This document shows positions 61,096-64,000 of a stretch of 64,000 nt of DNA, piece after piece; positions within the stretch are counted from its first letter, which is position 1, and each line of letters opens with the position of its first letter. The DNA comes from DAOTXS01 sp034435055 (GTDB lineage Bacteria; Chloroflexota; Anaerolineae; UBA4142). The notes under the pieces were generated by a model, which saw nothing but the letters and a program-made list of their open reading frames with translations, was not told where the DNA came from and made no database searches. Where the stretch lies: positions 124,001-188,000 of the forward strand of contig DAOTXS010000039.1 in NCBI GenBank assembly GCA_034435055.1. Reading direction: 5' to 3'. The position numbers and the translations under genes are program-made.

Positions 61096-61105
61096 TCGAT
61101 CTTTT

Positions 61106-62095
61106 TTATCGCCACCAATCTTTGCGCGAGCGTGGTTCCATAAACGCGCCATTATCGCGCACCGCAACTTTGACCTCGTTCGATTTGGCTGTCCCAAACG
61201 GCTGACGTGCGCGCAAAGCCGGCAGATTTCCGCGTCCCGCACTATTCATTTGTTGATACAACGCTAGCAAATCCAGATCAACCTGAATCCCTTCGATGTG
61301 TAGGGCGTATCCACTCACAATCGTATCGCTGCGCGTGTACTTGAACGTGATGCGGTCGGCATCTGCGTACAAAACTAGCGCGCGAAAACCGTTCATAATA
61401 TCGGAACCACCTGACGGCAGGTATAACGTTTCGCCGGGTGTCGCGCTCAAGCCGATCAGCGTAACTTCGGGATCATCGATGAGTCCAGTCCGGCAATTGC
61501 ATCCCCAGTCCCAATTGTAAACCCGATAGGTCGCTTTGATCGGACGCGTTGAATTGTCTGCGAACAAGGTCTTGAGTTGCGGTCCCTCGGGATCCGTCGC
61601 GCCTTGCAAATCGAGCAATTGCAAAGTGGCTTGGGTTGGCGCAAAGCCGCGCAGATTCAAATTGAGATCGGCGTGTTGTGCGGCGGGACGGTCGCTGGGT
61701 GGCGGCGGAACAGGCAGCGTGCTGAATGACACGCTTGGGGCAGACACGCGGGTGGCAGTGGCAGAAATCGGTGTAGTGTTGCTCGCCGTTGTCGTTGCGG
61801 TTGCATTAATTCTCGCCGTTGGAGTTCGCGTGCTGGTTCTGCCCGGCACATTCGTTGGCGTGGCAATCGGCGTGTTGGTTGGCGCAAGCGTCGGCGAAGG
61901 GGTTAGTGAAGCCACAACTGGGATGACGTAGATGATTGTGACCGGCGGGCTGGGCGCGCGCGCGATTTGTTGCGTCGATGTGCTGCCGAGACCGATTTGC
62001 GAAAGCACAAGGACACCCAGCCCGATTAAAACGATTACACCAATTGCCGCGAGAATCCAATATTGGGTATTCGTTTTGAATGGATTGACTGGCAT
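61106..62095 (-). CDS. Membrane-anchored Thr/Pro-rich surface protein of unknown function
   Basis: A 329-residue protein. One N-terminal span (~12-34, YWILAAIGVIVLIGLGVLVL), a Thr/Pro/Ala spacer (~60-140, TPSPTLAPTNTPIATPTNV), then a ~180-residue outer domain with YRVYNWDWGCNCRTGLIDD and a final VRDNGAFMEPRSRKDWWR. The design is that of other Chloroflexota surface proteins; the domain is not one I can name. ATG 62095 (MPVNPFKTNTQ) is preferred to an upstream start. Confidence 0.75.
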   Translation of the reverse strand: MPVNPFKTNTQYWILAAIGVIVLIGLGVLVLSQIGLGSTSTQQIARAPSPPVTIIYVIPVVASLTPSPTLAPTNTPIATPTNVPGRTSTRTPTARINATATTTASNTTPISATATRVSAPSVSFSTLPVPPPPSDRPAAQHADLNLNLRGFAPTQATLQLLDLQGATDPEGPQLKTLFADNSTRPIKATYRVYNWDWGCNCRTGLIDDPEVTLIGLSATPGETLYLPSGGSDIMNGFRALVLYADADRITFKYTRSDTIVSGYALHIEGIQVDLDLLALYQQMNSAGRGNLPALRARQPFGTAKSNEVKVAVRDNGAFMEPRSRKDWWR

Positions 62096-62264
62096 ATATT
62101 CGATTGTTTTCCTTCCTGTATTGTTTTGCCGCGCGCAGAGCATCCACGCAATCGACAATACGTTGATTGCACAAACCCCGCATCACCTTGTCGGCAAAAC
62201 CCAAGCGCGCAAATTCTAACAGACGCGGGTAGCGTGTCAAGGGGTGGGTAGTTCCAAAATACTT

Positions 62265-62293
62265 TTGACACTCTTTAATCGTCGGACTATAAT
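62265..62293 (+). promoter_or_regulatory. Perfect consensus sigma-70-type promoter
   Basis: TTGACA, 17 bases, TATAAT, a full match at both boxes; the only one of this quality in the window. Confidence 0.9.
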
Positions 62294-62299
62294 TCTTTT

Positions 62300-62487
62300 T
62301 ATAGGGGAAGACGTGGCACTGTTGATTGCTCTTTTGCCAAACAATTCGATGCAGATGTGAGTGCGCGAATCCTGATGGTCGAACTGGTTGACTTGGGTTA
62401 GAGTCACAAGCATAATGCCAGAACAAACTTGACGATTTTGCGAGGATGCGGTACACGTGTGCCATTTCCTCAGCATAGCGTTCAACC
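62300..62487 (+). ncRNA. Candidate structured leader or small RNA
   Basis: The ~190-base stretch after the perfect promoter has ends that pair: GGGGAA (62304-62309) with TTCCTC (62466-62471) and TGGCAC (62314-62319) with GTGCCA (62459-62464), a closing stem around a long inner part. No ORF with a ribosome site lies inside. It could be a 5' leader of the gene at 62500 or an independent small RNA; no known family assigned. Confidence 0.35.
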
Positions 62488-62499
62488 AAAGGAGGTAAG

Positions 62500-63198
62500 T
62501 TGGAAAAACCTAGCGGCAACACGATCAAGACCGCGCCATCCGCCAATGATCTTGTGCTTACTGTGAATCAGATTGCTGGCGTGTACGCGTCGTGTGTGAT
62601 CTTGGATAAATATCACAAGGTAAATGAAATTCATATCGTCGCCTCTACCACGCGCAAGCCCAAGCAAATCGTCCGCGATGTTGAAACGATGCTCTTTGTC
62701 AAGCATCGCGTCAAGATCGATTATCGGACGATCAGTATGGTTCAAGTGCCCGATGAACAGTTATTGCGGATTCCAATTGCGCGGCCTGAAATTCGCGAGG
62801 TAACCGAAGATATCTTTGGCGACCAGAAACGAATCCGCGTAACCATTCAAGGCGCCAGCCGCACGATTACGGGGCAGGCGCAAGAAAAGATCACCAATCC
62901 AACGCCTTTTCACACCGTCGCCCGCGCGACGATCAACGCGCTCGAAAAACTTTTGAACCACACCATCGACGTGCGGTTGGATTATGCCGAGACTTTTCGA
63001 TTAGGCGCGCACGAAATTGTGGTGATCGTCGTTACCTCGATCATCGACGACCGCGAAGAAACCTTTGTCGGATCGAGTTTCGTCGGCGGACGACCGATGG
63101 AATCTGCCGCGCGCGCGACCTTGGATGCATTGAATCGACGCATTCACAACTTGACGATTCAAGCCCCGCGTGAGGCAGACGCAACGGATTTGATGTAA
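62500..63198 (+). CDS. Conserved two-domain protein of unknown function
   Basis: A 232-residue soluble protein starting at TTG directly behind AAAGGAGGTAAG. The first part has NEIHIVASTTRKPKQIVRDV and VKIDYRTISMVQV (~40-90); the second (~105-215) has IRVTIQGASRTITG, TPFHTVARATINALEKLL and PMESAARATLDALNRRI, which look like two related alpha/beta units. I recall similar conserved hypothetical proteins but no function. High expression is implied by the promoter. Confidence 0.7.
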   Translation: MEKPSGNTIKTAPSANDLVLTVNQIAGVYASCVILDKYHKVNEIHIVASTTRKPKQIVRDVETMLFVKHRVKIDYRTISMVQVPDEQLLRIPIARPEIREVTEDIFGDQKRIRVTIQGASRTITGQAQEKITNPTPFHTVARATINALEKLLNHTIDVRLDYAETFRLGAHEIVVIVVTSIIDDREETFVGSSFVGGRPMESAARATLDALNRRIHNLTIQAPREADATDLM

Positions 63199-63342
63199 CG
63201 CCAATCGAATTGACTTTGGCTAGAACTAGTGCAGCAACGTGAAAAAGTTGCATCCAAAGCTGATGTGGAAACACCGACCAATGCGGCGATCAATCATTTG
63301 CCCATTACGCACTTTCATGTTGATGCACTGCTAGGATGCCTG

Positions 63343-63582
63343 ATGCCAACTCCCAATCCCAAAATCGCTGAGCAATTGCGTGCGGCACGTGCGGAACTGG
63401 CGCGAGTCAAAGCGGAGAAACTCAAATTGTTCCCGCCCAATCCGCATCCGTTCATCCAAGCGGACGATTTTCCAGCAAAGGCGACGCCGGAACAAATCCA
63501 AAAACGCAATGCTTTGATTGCACGCATCGAAGAACTCGAACGACAGATTGCCGATCTTGAAGAGCGTTTGTATACCAAATGA
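63343..63582 (+). CDS. Small coiled-coil protein (79 aa)
   Basis: MPTPNPKIAEQLRAARAELA begins a protein with two helical segments (AARAELARVKAEKLKL and RNALIARIEELERQIADLEE) of heptad type. A GTG at 63229 would add 38 residues; the choice is uncertain. No family recognised. Confidence 0.55.
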   Translation: MPTPNPKIAEQLRAARAELARVKAEKLKLFPPNPHPFIQADDFPAKATPEQIQKRNALIARIEELERQIADLEERLYTK

Positions 63583-63683
63583 TCGTCGATGAGCCGATGC
63601 ACTGGGAACATTCTCCTATTGCCGTCAGGATCGCTCGTCGCTAGACTCACCGATGTCTGAAGGTCAACGCCGAGGAGAGATAA

Positions 63684-64000
63684 ATGAGGAAATTGGTTGG
63701 GTTGTTTTTCATCGTGTTTGTGCTTTCGCTTACGGCTTGTTCATCCGACTCGCCACTATTTACGCCGACGCCCGCGCCGCACGCAACGTGGACGCCTACG
63801 CGCGTCCGACCGGCAAGCGCAACTTCCGTACCCGTTCCGTCCTCAGCATCCACTTTACCGCCGACCAATATTCCCACGCTTGCGTCGTCTCAAACGCCCA
63901 TTCCGCCACCAACGGTCAAGCCGGGTTTGTACGTCACGAATCTCCGCATCGATCCCAATCCGCCGTTGCGCGGCGTTGATTTGTTTTTCTACCCCAGTTT
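63684..64000 (+). CDS. Thr/Pro-rich lipoprotein, start only (cut by window edge)
   Basis: The signal MRKLVGLFFIVFVLSLTAC ends in lipobox LTAC (Cys19), followed by a Thr/Pro spacer (~27-85) and YVTNLRIDPNPPLRGVDLFF at the window edge. The frame stays open to the last base. GAGGAGA precedes the ATG. The end resembles the start of CARDB-like domains (TNLRIDPNPP), which is suggestive only. Confidence 0.75.
   Translation, partial: MRKLVGLFFIVFVLSLTACSSDSPLFTPTPAPHATWTPTRVRPASATSVPVPSSASTLPPTNIPTLASSQTPIPPPTVKPGLYVTNLRIDPNPPLRGVDLFFYPS

Noticed and set aside
62300..62487. 6S RNA
   Set aside because: Length and closing stem would fit, but the promoter-like bubble and conserved 6S features were not recognised.
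1..64000. tRNA, rRNA, transposase or phage genes
   Set aside because: None recognised on either strand by eye; a tRNA scan could still find one.

Overview
The window looks like chromosomal DNA of an uncultured Chloroflexota bacterium, probably Anaerolineae-like. The evidence is the moderately GC-rich base use, a coenzyme-B12-dependent ribonucleotide reductase, several Thr/Pro-rich surface proteins and lipoproteins, HD-GYP signalling, a YukD-type ubiquitin-like operon, and many small palindromic intergenic elements. This placement is an inference from gene content, not from a marker gene. No rRNA, tRNA, CRISPR array, transposase or phage gene was seen.

Left part (1-11,200). The end of nrdJ is followed by a more A/T-rich minus-strand cluster (about 1,560-6,300): a Cys-rich micro-ORF, a PqqD-like RRE protein, a 41-residue RiPP-like precursor missed by ordinary gene length cut-offs, an HPr-kinase-like kinase, an S26 peptidase and a two-gene ABC exporter. 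Then come an MFS transporter, a nitrilase-family amidase, a surface protein and a thioesterase.

Middle left (11,200-25,900), almost all on the minus strand. A 1,367-residue protein carries two glycosidase-like domains and six Ig-like repeats. It is followed by a peptide-use block: two M20 peptidases, an M28 peptidase, a RarD-type transporter, and an Opp/Dpp substrate-binding protein with two permeases but no ATPases. DusB lies next.

Centre (25,970-35,500). After a Gly-rich RRM protein comes the most striking locus, an apparent nine-gene operon. It encodes a GntR-HTH/E1 fusion with a FadR-like palindrome at its own promoter, a membrane-anchored RING-type protein, a Ubl-E2 fusion, a free Ubl ending exactly in Gly, an FHA-JAMM protease, a second JAMM protease, a membrane FHA protein, a VWA protein and a PD40 propeller protein. 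Together these form a complete ubiquitin-like conjugation and deconjugation set (E1, E2, possible E3, Ubl, DUBs) tied to FHA-type signalling at the membrane.

Middle right (35,500-49,550), plus strand. A second Opp/Dpp set precedes an AnmK-MurQ fusion for anhydro-MurNAc salvage, then Fpg and aconitase. A DUF4395-thioredoxin operon follows, preceded by a near-consensus promoter, a leaderless poly-Cys micro-ORF and three hairpins. YyaL/DUF255 and an ICMT-like methyltransferase close this part.

Right part (49,550-64,000). A minus-strand signalling operon holds a degenerate REC-GAF-GGDEF protein, a GAF-GAF-HD-GYP protein and a TPR protein. Acetoacetyl-CoA synthetase and a two-subunit CoA-transferase follow. 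Next is a GntR(YtrA)-SPFH-DUF4177-SdpI/DUF1648-DUF4870 envelope operon, then Chloroflexi-type surface and hypothetical proteins, and a lipoprotein cut by the window edge. One perfect TTGACA-17-TATAAT promoter drives a ~200-nt, possibly structured leader.
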